A stretch of 64,000 nt of DNA from Nitratireductor indicus C115. Lineage in GTDB: Bacteria > Pseudomonadota > Alphaproteobacteria > Rhizobiales > Rhizobiaceae. Under the pieces are notes generated by a model. The model did no database searches. It saw nothing but the letters and a program-made list of their open reading frames with translations, and was not told the origin of the DNA. Positions 17,555 through 25,210 of the stretch are shown here, in pieces. The stretch spans positions 289,568 through 353,567 of the forward strand of contig NZ_AMSI01000004.1 in NCBI RefSeq assembly GCF_000300515.1, read 5' to 3'. Positions within the stretch are counted from its first letter, which is position 1. Each line of letters opens with the position of its first letter. A program made the translations under genes and the position numbers.

Positions 17555-18577
17555 ATGAATAAGACGAAGCTTGGAATTGCAGTGCTGTTTTCAGCAGTTG
17601 CGTTTGCGCCTTTGAATGCGCAGGCAGCTGACATATCTGCCTGCCTGATCACGAAGACCGATACCAACCCGTTTTATGTCGCCATGAAAAACGGTGCGAT
17701 GCAGAAAGCGGAAGAACTCGGTGTGGAACTGAAGACCTATGCCGGACGCATCGACGGTGACAGCGAAAGTCAGGTCTCGGCCATCGAGGCGTGCATTGCC
17801 GATGGGGTGAACGGCATCATGCTTACCCCGTCTGACACGCGTGGCATCGTACCGACCGTGAAGAAGGCGCAGGATGCCGGCATTCTGGTGCTTGCGCTGG
17901 ACACGCCGCTGGATCCGATCGATGCCGCCGATGGTACGTTCGCGACTGACAATTTTGCTGCCGGAGAGGCCATCGGCACGTGGGCCAAGGCATCGCTTGG
18001 CGATGATGCCGCGAATGCGAAGATCGGCCTGCTGAACGGGCTGGTCAGCCAGTCGAGCGTCGGGGTCCTGCGCAATCAGGGGTTCCTTACGGGTTTTGGT
18101 ATCGATCTTGAAGACCCGAACAAATGGGGTGATGAAACCGATTCCCGCATCGTCGGCAACGATGTCTCGCAGGGAAGCGAACAGGGTGGCCGCACGGGCA
18201 TGGAGAATCTGCTGCAGATCGATCCCATGATCAACCTGGTCTACGCGATCAACGAACCCGCCGCAGCCGGTGCCTATGAGGCACTGAAGGCACTCGGCCG
18301 GGAGGGTGATGTCATGGTGGTGGCGGTTGATGGTGGCTGCCCGGGTGTCAAGAATGTGAAGGAGGGGGTCATCAACGCGACCGCGCAACAATATCCGTTG
18401 CGCATGGCATCTCACGGTGTCGAGGCCATCGTCGAATGGGCGAAAAACGGCACGAAGCCCCAAAAGACCGAGGGCAAGGATTTCTTCGATACAGGCGTTA
18501 ATCTGGTGACGGAAGAACCCGTTGACGGGCTGGAATCGATCAACTCCGAAGAGGCTGCCAAAATCTGCTGGGGCTAA
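17555..18577 (+). CDS. frcB: Sugar ABC transporter substrate-binding protein, FrcB-like
   Basis: 340 residues. The signal peptide ends near NAQA. It belongs to the periplasmic-binding-protein type I family and closely resembles the fructose receptor FrcB of Sinorhizobium: [86 protein letters not shown], and the terminal Cys-Trp-Gly. FrcB binds fructose and some other sugars, so a ketose ligand fits the neighbouring xylulokinase. The ATG at 17555 follows GGGAGGATCTGTG. The FrcK kinase usual in that operon is missing. Confidence 0.9.
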   Translation: MNKTKLGIAVLFSAVAFAPLNAQAADISACLITKTDTNPFYVAMKNGAMQKAEELGVELKTYAGRIDGDSESQVSAIEACIADGVNGIMLTPSDTRGIVPTVKKAQDAGILVLALDTPLDPIDAADGTFATDNFAAGEAIGTWAKASLGDDAANAKIGLLNGLVSQSSVGVLRNQGFLTGFGIDLEDPNKWGDETDSRIVGNDVSQGSEQGGRTGMENLLQIDPMINLVYAINEPAAAGAYEALKALGREGDVMVVAVDGGCPGVKNVKEGVINATAQQYPLRMASHGVEAIVEWAKNGTKPQKTEGKDFFDTGVNLVTEEPVDGLESINSEEAAKICWG

Positions 18578-18600
18578 GGACTGCTCTGTCACTCAAAATG

Positions 18601-18630
18601 GTCACGCGGTTCGATATCGAACCGCGTGAC
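18601..18630. repeat. 30-bp perfect palindrome between binding-protein and permease genes
   Basis: The left arm GTCACGCGGTTCGAT is followed immediately by its exact reverse complement, 15 bp each. It lies 24 nt after the frcB stop and 30 nt before the likely frcC start. As RNA it would fold into a very stable hairpin. Such intercistronic stems often protect the upstream binding-protein message and lower expression of the membrane subunits; a DNA-level role such as a dimeric binding site is also possible. There is no T-run, so full termination is unlikely. Confidence 0.8.
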
Positions 18631-18660
18631 GGCTCGACTCCCCAGGCGGCAGATAGCTTG

Positions 18661-19752
18661 ATGACATCGCACGATTCTACGCCGGCAGGCACAGCAATTT
18701 CGACGAAAACGGCGGATCGCGAAAATGCCCCACTTGCCGATCTCACGACATTCGGCCGAGGCAGACAGACTCTGCTCGACCGGTTTCAGAACCTCGTTCA
18801 CGCGCAGCCGGCAGCGATACCGCTGCTTGTTCTAATCCTGGCCATTGCAGCCTTCGGCCTGTTGCTGGGAGGAAAATTCTTCTCCGCCTTCGCCCTGACC
18901 CTCATCCTGCAGCAGGTGATGATTGTAGGAATTGTCGCCGTGGCTCAAACGTTGGTCATTCTAACCGCCGGCATCGATCTATCGGTTGGTGCGATTATGG
19001 TGTTTTCATCCGTAGTGATGGGGCATTGCACGTTTCGCTACGGTATACCGGCAGAGGTTGCAGTGGTGATCGGCCTGGCAACCGGCGCACTTTGCGGTGC
19101 GGTGAGCGGTATGCTGGTTTCACTGGTGCGGTTGCCACCATTCATCGTCACGCTTGGAATGTGGCAGGTCGTCCTTGCGAGCAATTATCTCTATTCATCC
19201 AATGAAACAATCCGCTCGCAGGATCTTGCTGAACACGCACCGCTTCTCCAGTTCTTTGGCGAAAGCTTCAGGATTGGCGGCGCCGTTTTTACCAATGGCG
19301 TGATTGCGATGGTACTTCTGGCAGCGTTCATACATTTCGTGCTGAACAACACAGCCTGGGGGCGTCACCTCTATGCCGTGGGCGATGACCCCGTGGCCGC
19401 TCAACTGGCAGGCATAAACACCCGCGGTGTGTTGATATCGGTCTACACGGTTGCAGGCCTGATTTGTGCTTTTGCCGGATGGGCGTTGATCGGACGGTTA
19501 GGTTCCGTCTCTCCGACCGCGGGGCAATTCACCAATATCGAATCAATCACCGCAGTAGTGATCGGCGGCACCTCCTTGTTTGGTGGGCGCGGAAGCGTGC
19601 TAGGCAGTGTCTTCGGGGCATTGATCGTGGGTGTGTTCTCGCTTGGATTGCGCATGCTTGGCACCGACCCGCAATGGACATATCTGATGATCGGAGCTTT
19701 GATCATTATCGCAGTCGGTATTGACCAGTGGGCCCGGAGGATGGTCGGATGA
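18661..19752 (+). CDS. frcC: Sugar ABC transporter permease, FrcC-like
   Basis: CUT2-type permease of about 363 residues with around ten hydrophobic segments after a polar N-terminus of roughly 50 residues. Typical blocks are VILTAGIDLSVGAIMVFSS, LPPFIVTLGMWQV, YAVGDDPVAAQLAGI and ESITAVVIGGTSLFGGRGS. The polar N-terminus also occurs in FrcC. The longest frame begins at an ATG at 18598, but that would translate the 30-bp palindrome, so the ATG at 18661 is preferred. The stop overlaps the frcA start (ATGA). Confidence 0.9.
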   Translation: MTSHDSTPAGTAISTKTADRENAPLADLTTFGRGRQTLLDRFQNLVHAQPAAIPLLVLILAIAAFGLLLGGKFFSAFALTLILQQVMIVGIVAVAQTLVILTAGIDLSVGAIMVFSSVVMGHCTFRYGIPAEVAVVIGLATGALCGAVSGMLVSLVRLPPFIVTLGMWQVVLASNYLYSSNETIRSQDLAEHAPLLQFFGESFRIGGAVFTNGVIAMVLLAAFIHFVLNNTAWGRHLYAVGDDPVAAQLAGINTRGVLISVYTVAGLICAFAGWALIGRLGSVSPTAGQFTNIESITAVVIGGTSLFGGRGSVLGSVFGALIVGVFSLGLRMLGTDPQWTYLMIGALIIIAVGIDQWARRMVG

Positions 19753-20528
19753 GTTCCGCAGACACCATTCTCTCCGCGCGAAATCTCTTCAAACGCTATG
19801 GTCGGGTCGTGGCAATGAACGGTGCCGACTTTGATCTACTTCGTGGAGAGGTTCTGGCCGTCATCGGCGACAACGGCGCCGGCAAATCTACTCTCATTAA
19901 GACGTTGTCGGGTGCGACCGTCCCGGACAGCGGTGAAATCCTTCTCGACGGCCAACCTGTCCATTTCACAAATCCTCAATCTGCCCGTTCCGCAGGCATC
20001 GAGACCGTTTATCAGGATTTGGCTCTGTCCCCTTCGCTTTCGATCGCCGAGAATATCTTCATGGGACGGGAACTGCGCAGGCCCGGGCTCCTGGGGTCTG
20101 TCTTTCGAATACTCGATCAAGCGAAGATGAACGAACGTGCCCGGAAGGAACTCAGCGATCTCGGCCTCCTAACGATCCAGAATATCATGCAGCCTGTGGA
20201 GACGCTTTCAGGCGGCCAGCGACAAGGTGTTGCCGTTGCGCGTGCAGTAACGTTCGGTTCGAAAGTGGTCATTCTTGATGAGCCAACCGCAGCCTTGGGG
20301 GTAAAGGAATCCCAAAAGGTGATCGACCTCATCAAGGACGTTCGGGCAAGGGGTATCTCAATCATCCTGATCAGCCACAACATGCCCCACGTTTTCGAGG
20401 TGGCCGACAGGATTCATATCCATCGGCTAGGACAACGCTTATGTGTAATCGATCCTACACAGGTGGGGATGTCTGATGCGGTCGCTCTCATGACAGGCGC
20501 AAAACAGCCTCCAAATGAGAAGACGTAA
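19749..20528 (+). CDS. frcA: Sugar ABC transporter ATP-binding protein, FrcA-like
   Basis: Single-domain ATPase, 259 residues, as in FrcA rather than the fused two-domain CUT2 ATPases such as LsrA. It has a Walker A (GDNGAGKSTL), Q-loop VYQDLAL, an LSGGQRQ signature, a Walker B (VVILDEPTAAL) and switch His in LISHNM. It overlaps frcC by 4 nt and should work as a homodimer under FrcC. It is the last intact gene of the island; IS3-type debris starts within about 100 nt. Confidence 0.92.
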   Translation: MSSADTILSARNLFKRYGRVVAMNGADFDLLRGEVLAVIGDNGAGKSTLIKTLSGATVPDSGEILLDGQPVHFTNPQSARSAGIETVYQDLALSPSLSIAENIFMGRELRRPGLLGSVFRILDQAKMNERARKELSDLGLLTIQNIMQPVETLSGGQRQGVAVARAVTFGSKVVILDEPTAALGVKESQKVIDLIKDVRARGISIILISHNMPHVFEVADRIHIHRLGQRLCVIDPTQVGMSDAVALMTGAKQPPNEKT

Positions 20529-20639
20529 GTGGCCCAAACGAGAATGAAAACCCAGCAAATTGCCTCTGCTTTCTGACGCTTTTAGGGGTCCGACATCAGC
20601 GTCAATGAGACAATTTTGGCTTAAGGACTTCTGGCTCAT

Positions 20640-20840
20640 CATAGCCCTTCAAAGAGCGAAGATGAGACGGAGAACCGGGACTCGGAAGGAGCCGGCAGAA
20701 GAGAATATCCCCATCGTGCTGGAAGGCTTGCGCGGTGAGGAGTCGATCACCCCATTGTGCCGGCGTGAAGGCACAGCTGAGTGTCTATATTACAATTGGT
20801 CGAAAGAGTTCCTCGAAGCCGGCAAGAAAGATCAGCCCCT
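20640..20840 (+). mobile_element. IS3-family transposase OrfA remnant
   Basis: The plus strand reads IVLEGLRGEESITPLCRREG, then CLYYNWSKEFLEAGKK, close to the helix-turn-helix part of IS3-group OrfA proteins (usually GLRGEESIAELCRREGI). OrfB and inverted repeats are absent and the reading frame degenerates downstream. The remnant marks the right edge of the sugar island. Confidence 0.72.
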
Positions 20841-21337
20841 GATAAATATGACGACGAGAACGGCGCAGAACACGATATCGCAAACCCTACGAATCCTGGT
20901 GACATCCGGTCGGTTTTCGGGTTTCATCCAGCGAGAGCCTTCTTCTATCATCGGCACACCTCGTAGCGCTCCGGTACGCATTCTTCGATCGTAACCAGCA
21001 AGTTCGGCCAACGGCTCCGTTCAGGTGAAATTGATCACTCTGCGCAGCCGTACGGTAATTTCGGTCACATTGACTGTGCCTTCGTGGTCTCCTGCCTTGG
21101 TGCGATCAACCCAGCGAATGGATCAAATGGGTGAAGCCTGCAATGTGGTTTCCACTCCGAATGTTTGTTTATTGCGCTGACGGCGCCCTACCCACGAAAT
21201 CCCGGATGCCAAGTACCTCATAGCGTGTTTTCCCAGCTTTGGTCCTAAGTGGAGTATAGTCTGTTACGGACAATCATCAGCGCCAGCAAGTTTAGGCCTT
21301 CAGGCCCAGTCGATACGAAGCTCCGCCCATAGCCACC
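20841..21337. other. Non-coding, decayed stretch
   Basis: About 500 bp between the IS3 and MaoC remnants. Short frames exist (for example 20850-20994) but resemble nothing I recognise and lack ribosome sites. The lower GC and mixed remnants suggest accumulated insertion and deletion debris. Confidence 0.5.
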
Positions 21338-21623
21338 TCAGGAGGGCTGTGGGCGCCCCATCATCAGCCGCAGCGGTTCGTATATCATAACGGTCTTGCC
21401 GTTCTGGTTTCGCACGATGTTGTGCGCGCGCGAGACCACAGTGTCCCTTGCTGTCGCGGTGCACGTCTGTCACCTCAATCTCAGCCTCGAGCATGGTACC
21501 GGCCACCACTGGTCCCTTAATGTCCATCGGTGTGCCAAGAAAGGTGAGCCCAGTCTCTTGCGCCGTCGCATTCAGGGCCAATCCTTCGGCCACCGCGAAA
21601 TCGAGCGCGCCAGAGTTGACCAT
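21338..21623 (-). pseudogene. MaoC-like hydratase remnant (copy 2, frameshifted)
   Basis: The minus strand first reads AEGLALNATAQETGLTFLG, then MDIKGPVVAG and EIEVTDVHRDSKG. After a frame change near 21440 it continues in another frame as RAHNIVRNQNGKTVMIYE and ends MMGRPQPS before a TGA at 21338. These two halves together match the C-terminal part of a MaoC-like acyl dehydratase. The N-terminal half with the catalytic Asp/His region is missing. The last hundred or so bases closely match 12010-12110. Non-functional. Confidence 0.7.
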
Positions 21624-21780
21624 CGTCGATATCGAACAGATAGGCAGCCACCGCGCCCGAAGGTATATCTCCTAGCGGCGCAGCGTCTGGGGGCCGGCTC
21701 AGCCCCGGATCCTGCCAGTCTCGCAGGTGCAAAGTCTCGGCGGTCTGCGCAAACCGAGCGACGCGGTTCCGGAAAGCGGT
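21624..21780 (-). other. Unidentified coding-like remnant after scpB
   Basis: Directly behind the scpB stop, one minus-strand frame stays open and reads FRNRVARFAQTAETLHLRDW, then QDPGLSRPPDAAPLGDIPSG and VAAYLFDIDDGQ, before meeting MaoC sequence in another frame. It has the look of a truncated real protein, but I do not recognise the family. It may be the stub of a gene that once followed scpB. Confidence 0.3.
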
Positions 21781-22461
21781 TCAATCGCTCTCCGTTTCGA
21801 TCGATAAAGCTTCGGCCCGCATGGCCTGCCGGCTGAGCAGTCCCGCATCCTCGAGCGCTTCGATGTCGGGCAGGTCGCGCAGCGACTGCAGGCCGAAGGC
21901 GGACAGGAAGTGTTTTGTTGTCACATAGGTGTAGGGCGCGCCGGGTGTCGGGCTGCGTGGGCCGGAGGCGAGGAGACCGGCTCCGCGGAGCGCGGCGATC
22001 GTATCGCGACTGACCTCCCTGCTAAAAATCTTCGACAGCTCGCCGCGCGTGATGGGCTGGAAATATCCCACCGCCATCAGCACCGTCGCCTCGAACTCCG
22101 AAAGTGCCGGAGCGGCGCCGCGCGTGGGCGCGGCGGAGGCACGGATGGTGTCGGCGAAACGCGTGCGCGTGCGATGCTGCCAACCGCCAGCGACCGCGAC
22201 GAGTTCATAGGGCCGCCCGCGCAGCTCTTCCTGCAGATCGTCGATCAGAAGGTCGAGGCTGCAACCGCGACCGACCACCCGCGCAAGCGTCTCGCGCGAC
22301 ACCGGTTCGGCCGAGGCGAAGATCACCGCCTCGACGCGCAGAATCCATTCCCGCCAACGCAGTTCCGGCGGCAGGTCCGCAAGCTCCCGATCATAAAGAC
22401 GTTCGTCACCCGCATCAGGTCCCGTTCCTGACCGAGGCTTGGCTGGGCGCGATCCGGTCAT
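21781..22461 (-). CDS. scpB: ScpB-like segregation and condensation protein
   Basis: 226 residues resembling ScpB, the winged-helix kleisin partner of SMC-ScpAB. The core covers EWILRVEAVIFASAEPVSRE, GGWQHRTRTRFADTIR, LSEFEATVLMAVGYFQPITR with GELSKIFSREVSRDTIAALR and a final YVTTKHFLSAFGLQSLRDLP. The order of paired winged helices is normal. ScpA and SMC are not nearby; it is coupled to a DUF1403 gene instead. The ATG at 22461 starts 2 nt after that gene's stop; a longer frame from 22557 would overlap it by 94 nt and is rejected. Confidence 0.85.
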   Translation of the reverse strand: MTGSRPAKPRSGTGPDAGDERLYDRELADLPPELRWREWILRVEAVIFASAEPVSRETLARVVGRGCSLDLLIDDLQEELRGRPYELVAVAGGWQHRTRTRFADTIRASAAPTRGAAPALSEFEATVLMAVGYFQPITRGELSKIFSREVSRDTIAALRGAGLLASGPRSPTPGAPYTYVTTKHFLSAFGLQSLRDLPDIEALEDAGLLSRQAMRAEALSIETESD

Positions 22462-22463
22462 CG

Positions 22464-23417
22464 TCACAGCCCATAGATCCGGAAGGAGGAACGACCGGAG
22501 AGCTCGCGCACGGCTCCGAGCCCTTGCAAGCGGTCGAACAGTCGCGTCGCCGCCCATCGCGACAGATTACTACCAGGGTCCGATGCGGGCATGGCGTCCT
22601 CCTCGAGCAGCTTTTGCAACACGGTGCCCGCACCCCTCGTCCGCACCTTCGGCGCCACAGCGGCAAGCTTCTCGGCGCGCCGTCCGATCTCGCCTGCGCT
22701 CCGCAGGGCATCCTCCGTCGCCTCAACCAGGGCGAGACAGACGGCCCGCGGGAAGGCGGGTTCGCCTGGATGCACACGGCCCCTGCCCCCGACTGTGCGG
22801 AACGCCGGGCCGTAGCGCGCCGCCATCAGCAGCGGCACCGGTCTCTCCCAGTTCAGCATCGCGGCAAGCAGGATATCGGCGAGTGCCCAGGCAAGCGGCT
22901 CCGCATCGGAACGGTCGCCGTGGATCGCCGTCACCAGTTCTGCCGCGGCAAAGGGCGCGGCACGACCGGACTGTAGTGCTGCGTCGGCGTGGTCGACCGC
23001 CATGGTCAGTGGGTGGCTCCATGGCAAGCCCAGCAGATCGGCCAGCTCGGCAACGGCCTTCGCGGAGAAGCCAGTTTTCCGACCCGCCAGCCTTTTGTAA
23101 GCCAGAAACATCCTGCCCGCCGGGCCGGGATCGGCGTCCGGCCCCGTCAGAAGCACGGCGTCGCGAAGCGCCGCTTCATCTTCCATGCGCCCCATCAGTC
23201 GCACGGCCGCTGCTGCGCATTTCAGGGCCTGACGGGATCGCCAGCAACCGGCCCAGGCGAGATCCATCCGCACCAGATCATCTAATGATTTCAACGCCGC
23301 CCCGACGACGAAGGCAGCATCTGCCTCGGCAATCTCGGGTTCGCGCGGCGAAGCCCATCGCGGAAGCCGGGCAGCTGAGGCAACGGGGCTGGCGATTACT
23401 GCAAGGGGCGAATCCAT
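22464..23417 (-). CDS. DUF1403 family protein
   Basis: 317 residues, alanine-rich and largely helical, with no signal peptide or membrane span. [10 protein letters not shown] near the N-terminus, [38 protein letters not shown] and [20 protein letters not shown] are features I associate with DUF1403, a plasmid-borne family of unknown role in alphaproteobacteria. The last 40 residues look like a small winged-helix ([20 protein letters not shown]). It is translationally coupled to scpB and divergent from a tyrosine recombinase, a recurring neighbourhood that hints at plasmid segregation or dimer resolution. The start ATG at 23417 lacks a clear ribosome site. Confidence 0.75.
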   Translation of the reverse strand: MDSPLAVIASPVASAARLPRWASPREPEIAEADAAFVVGAALKSLDDLVRMDLAWAGCWRSRQALKCAAAAVRLMGRMEDEAALRDAVLLTGPDADPGPAGRMFLAYKRLAGRKTGFSAKAVAELADLLGLPWSHPLTMAVDHADAALQSGRAAPFAAAELVTAIHGDRSDAEPLAWALADILLAAMLNWERPVPLLMAARYGPAFRTVGGRGRVHPGEPAFPRAVCLALVEATEDALRSAGEIGRRAEKLAAVAPKVRTRGAGTVLQKLLEEDAMPASDPGSNLSRWAATRLFDRLQGLGAVRELSGRSSFRIYGL

Positions 23418-23437
23418 ACAATGGATGATAAATCAGA

Positions 23438-23476
23438 TGTGCGGTTTTATCCAGGTATCATCCCCAAAACCGCACA
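23438..23476. repeat. 11-bp inverted repeat between DUF1403 and the recombinase
   Basis: TGTGCGGTTTT and AAAACCGCACA are perfect inverted arms around a 17-nt spacer. The site lies in the roughly 110-bp divergent region. Arms of 11 bp are the size used by Xer-type recombinases, though their central region is usually only 6-8 bp, so an operator or attenuator hairpin is just as possible. Confidence 0.55.
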
Positions 23477-23500
23477 GCTTGTCTTTATCAAAAAACGAGT

Positions 23501-23517
23501 GATAATCTTGCATTATC
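23501..23517. promoter_or_regulatory. Inverted repeat just before the recombinase start
   Basis: GATAAT-cttgc-ATTATC, with a further CATTAT copy at 23521-23526. It ends about 15 nt before the proposed recombinase ATG at 23532 and could be an operator or the promoter -10 region. Confidence 0.35.
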
Positions 23518-23531
23518 GTTCATTATGGATC

Positions 23532-24773
23532 ATGCGGGAAATGACCTCATTCGTCGACCAAAATCACCCCGACAAGGCAGATCGACATGCAGAACGATCA
23601 CAGGACACGCAGCGTCATCTCGACGATAAAGCCTCGCGATTGATGATTTCTGAATCTGGAGGCGACGACGATCTACCCGATATCATCGGTATCGTGATGG
23701 AAATGGGTCGCACCGGCGCTTCCTCTCGACCCCAAGGCGGCGATGACGGCAGCCATTCTCCTCTTCCGTCGCAACCAGATGCATCCCCACTTCCCGATCA
23801 CCTGGAAAACCTCGCGGGCCGGGCACGGGGATATCTCGAAGCCGCGAGTTCTGCCAATACCCGTCGTGCCTATTCCGCCGATTGGAAGCATTTTTCAACC
23901 TGGTGCCGCAGACAGGGGCTCGGGATCATACCCCCCTCCCCCCAGACCGTTGGGCTTTACATCACCGCTTGCGCCTCCGGTGACAGCGGCGGGAAACCCA
24001 ATTCCGTGTCCACGATAGAGCGCCGTCTTTCCGCACTTTCGTGGAACTATTCCCAACGCGGCCTGTCGCTCGATCGCAAGGACAGGCACATCGCCACCAT
24101 CATGGCGGGAATTCGCAACACGCATGCCGTGCCGCCCCGCCAGAAGGAGGCGATCCTGCTCGAGGATCTGGTCGCCATGCTGGAAACGCTCGACCGGGGG
24201 TCCTTGCGCGGCCTGCGCGACCGGGCGATCCTGCTCATCGGTTTCGCCGGCGGCCTGCGCCGATCCGAGATCGTCGGCCTCGATATCGGCCGCGACCAAA
24301 CGGAAGACGGCCGCGGTTGGATCGAAATCTTCGAGGAAGGACTTTTGGTGACCCTGCGCGGCAAGACCGGCTGGCGCGAGGTCGAGATCGGCCGTGGATC
24401 GACGGCGACCACCTGCCCCGTCACCGCGCTCGAAACCTGGTTGAAATTCGCCAGGATCGCGCATGGTCCCCTGTTCCGCCGCGTTACCGGAAAGGGACGG
24501 CAGGTCGGTGCGGAACGGCTGAAGGATCAGGAAGTGGCCCGGCTCGTCAAGCGGACGGCACTTGCGGCCGGGGTGCGCGGCGATCTGCCCGAAAGAGAGC
24601 GGGAGAAGAAGTTTTCCGGCCATTCCCTGCGCGCCGGCCTGGCCTCCTCCGCCGAGGTTGATGAACGCTATGTGCAGAAGCAGCTCGGACATGCTTCCGC
24701 TGAAATGACCCGAAAGTATCAGCGCCGCAGGGACCGCTTCCGGGTCAACCTTACAAAGGCATCCGGGCTTTGA
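23532..24773 (+). CDS. Tyrosine site-specific recombinase (phage integrase family)
   Basis: About 413 residues. An N-terminal SAM-like core-binding domain contains NTRRAYSADWKHFSTWCRRQ. The C-terminal catalytic domain has the first Arg in FAGGLRRSEIVGL, the Lys in TLRGKTGWREV, the His-Arg box HSLRAGLA, LGHASAEMT and the nucleophile Tyr in TRKYQRRRD. Set divergently from DUF1403-scpB, it may resolve replicon dimers or integrate an element. The longest frame begins at 23421, 3 nt from the divergent ATG and across two inverted repeats, so the ATG at 23532 (or 23541) is preferred. Neither has a strong ribosome site. Confidence 0.85.
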   Translation: MREMTSFVDQNHPDKADRHAERSQDTQRHLDDKASRLMISESGGDDDLPDIIGIVMEMGRTGASSRPQGGDDGSHSPLPSQPDASPLPDHLENLAGRARGYLEAASSANTRRAYSADWKHFSTWCRRQGLGIIPPSPQTVGLYITACASGDSGGKPNSVSTIERRLSALSWNYSQRGLSLDRKDRHIATIMAGIRNTHAVPPRQKEAILLEDLVAMLETLDRGSLRGLRDRAILLIGFAGGLRRSEIVGLDIGRDQTEDGRGWIEIFEEGLLVTLRGKTGWREVEIGRGSTATTCPVTALETWLKFARIAHGPLFRRVTGKGRQVGAERLKDQEVARLVKRTALAAGVRGDLPEREREKKFSGHSLRAGLASSAEVDERYVQKQLGHASAEMTRKYQRRRDRFRVNLTKASGL

Positions 24774-24904
24774 AATCCCCCTCCCCTGCCTTTCCGTCCC
24801 GGACAAATTCCAGACTTCATCCATCAATCCCGTGAATCGGACCGTCCCGACCGATTCACCAAATCCATTGGACGCTCGCCCACGCCTTCGGGAAAGATCG
24901 GGTC

Positions 24905-25147
24905 ATGATTGAAAAAAACTCATGTCGCCTGTTCAAGCGCATCGATCCCGAGCGCAATATGGCTCGTTTCTACACGCTCTCCGTGGAGCCGACATTGTTT
25001 GGCGATGCCGCGCTTGTACGCCAATGGGGGCGGATCGGCACACGCGGGCAGTTGAAGATCAACCTGTTCGACACCATGCCGGCTGCCGAGGAAGCCCTGT
25101 CGCGCCTTGCTGCCCGCAAATTGCGTCGTGGCTATCGCGCAATCTAA
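24905..25147 (+). CDS. Small WGR-domain protein
   Basis: 80 residues that are almost entirely one WGR domain: IDPERNMARFYTLSVEPTLF, then LVRQWGRIGTRGQ and AAEEALSRLAARKLRRGY. The Trp-Gly-Arg core is intact. WGR domains occur in PARPs and are thought to bind nucleic acid; stand-alone versions are common on rhizobial plasmids, with no known role. The ATG at 24905 keeps the full FKRIDPERNMARFY N-terminal strand. It lies between the recombinase and the RES/Xre pair. Confidence 0.82.
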   Translation: MIEKNSCRLFKRIDPERNMARFYTLSVEPTLFGDAALVRQWGRIGTRGQLKINLFDTMPAAEEALSRLAARKLRRGYRAI

Positions 25148-25210
25148 GGCATCATGCGGAAAACAAGGAGATGGGTGTCCTTTGTGTGTCCGAAAGGGCG
25201 AGGCGGCTCC

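Noticed and set aside
17591-18592. 333-codon minus-strand frame
   Set aside because: Antisense to the FrcB-like binding protein, which has clear family motifs and a good ribosome site.
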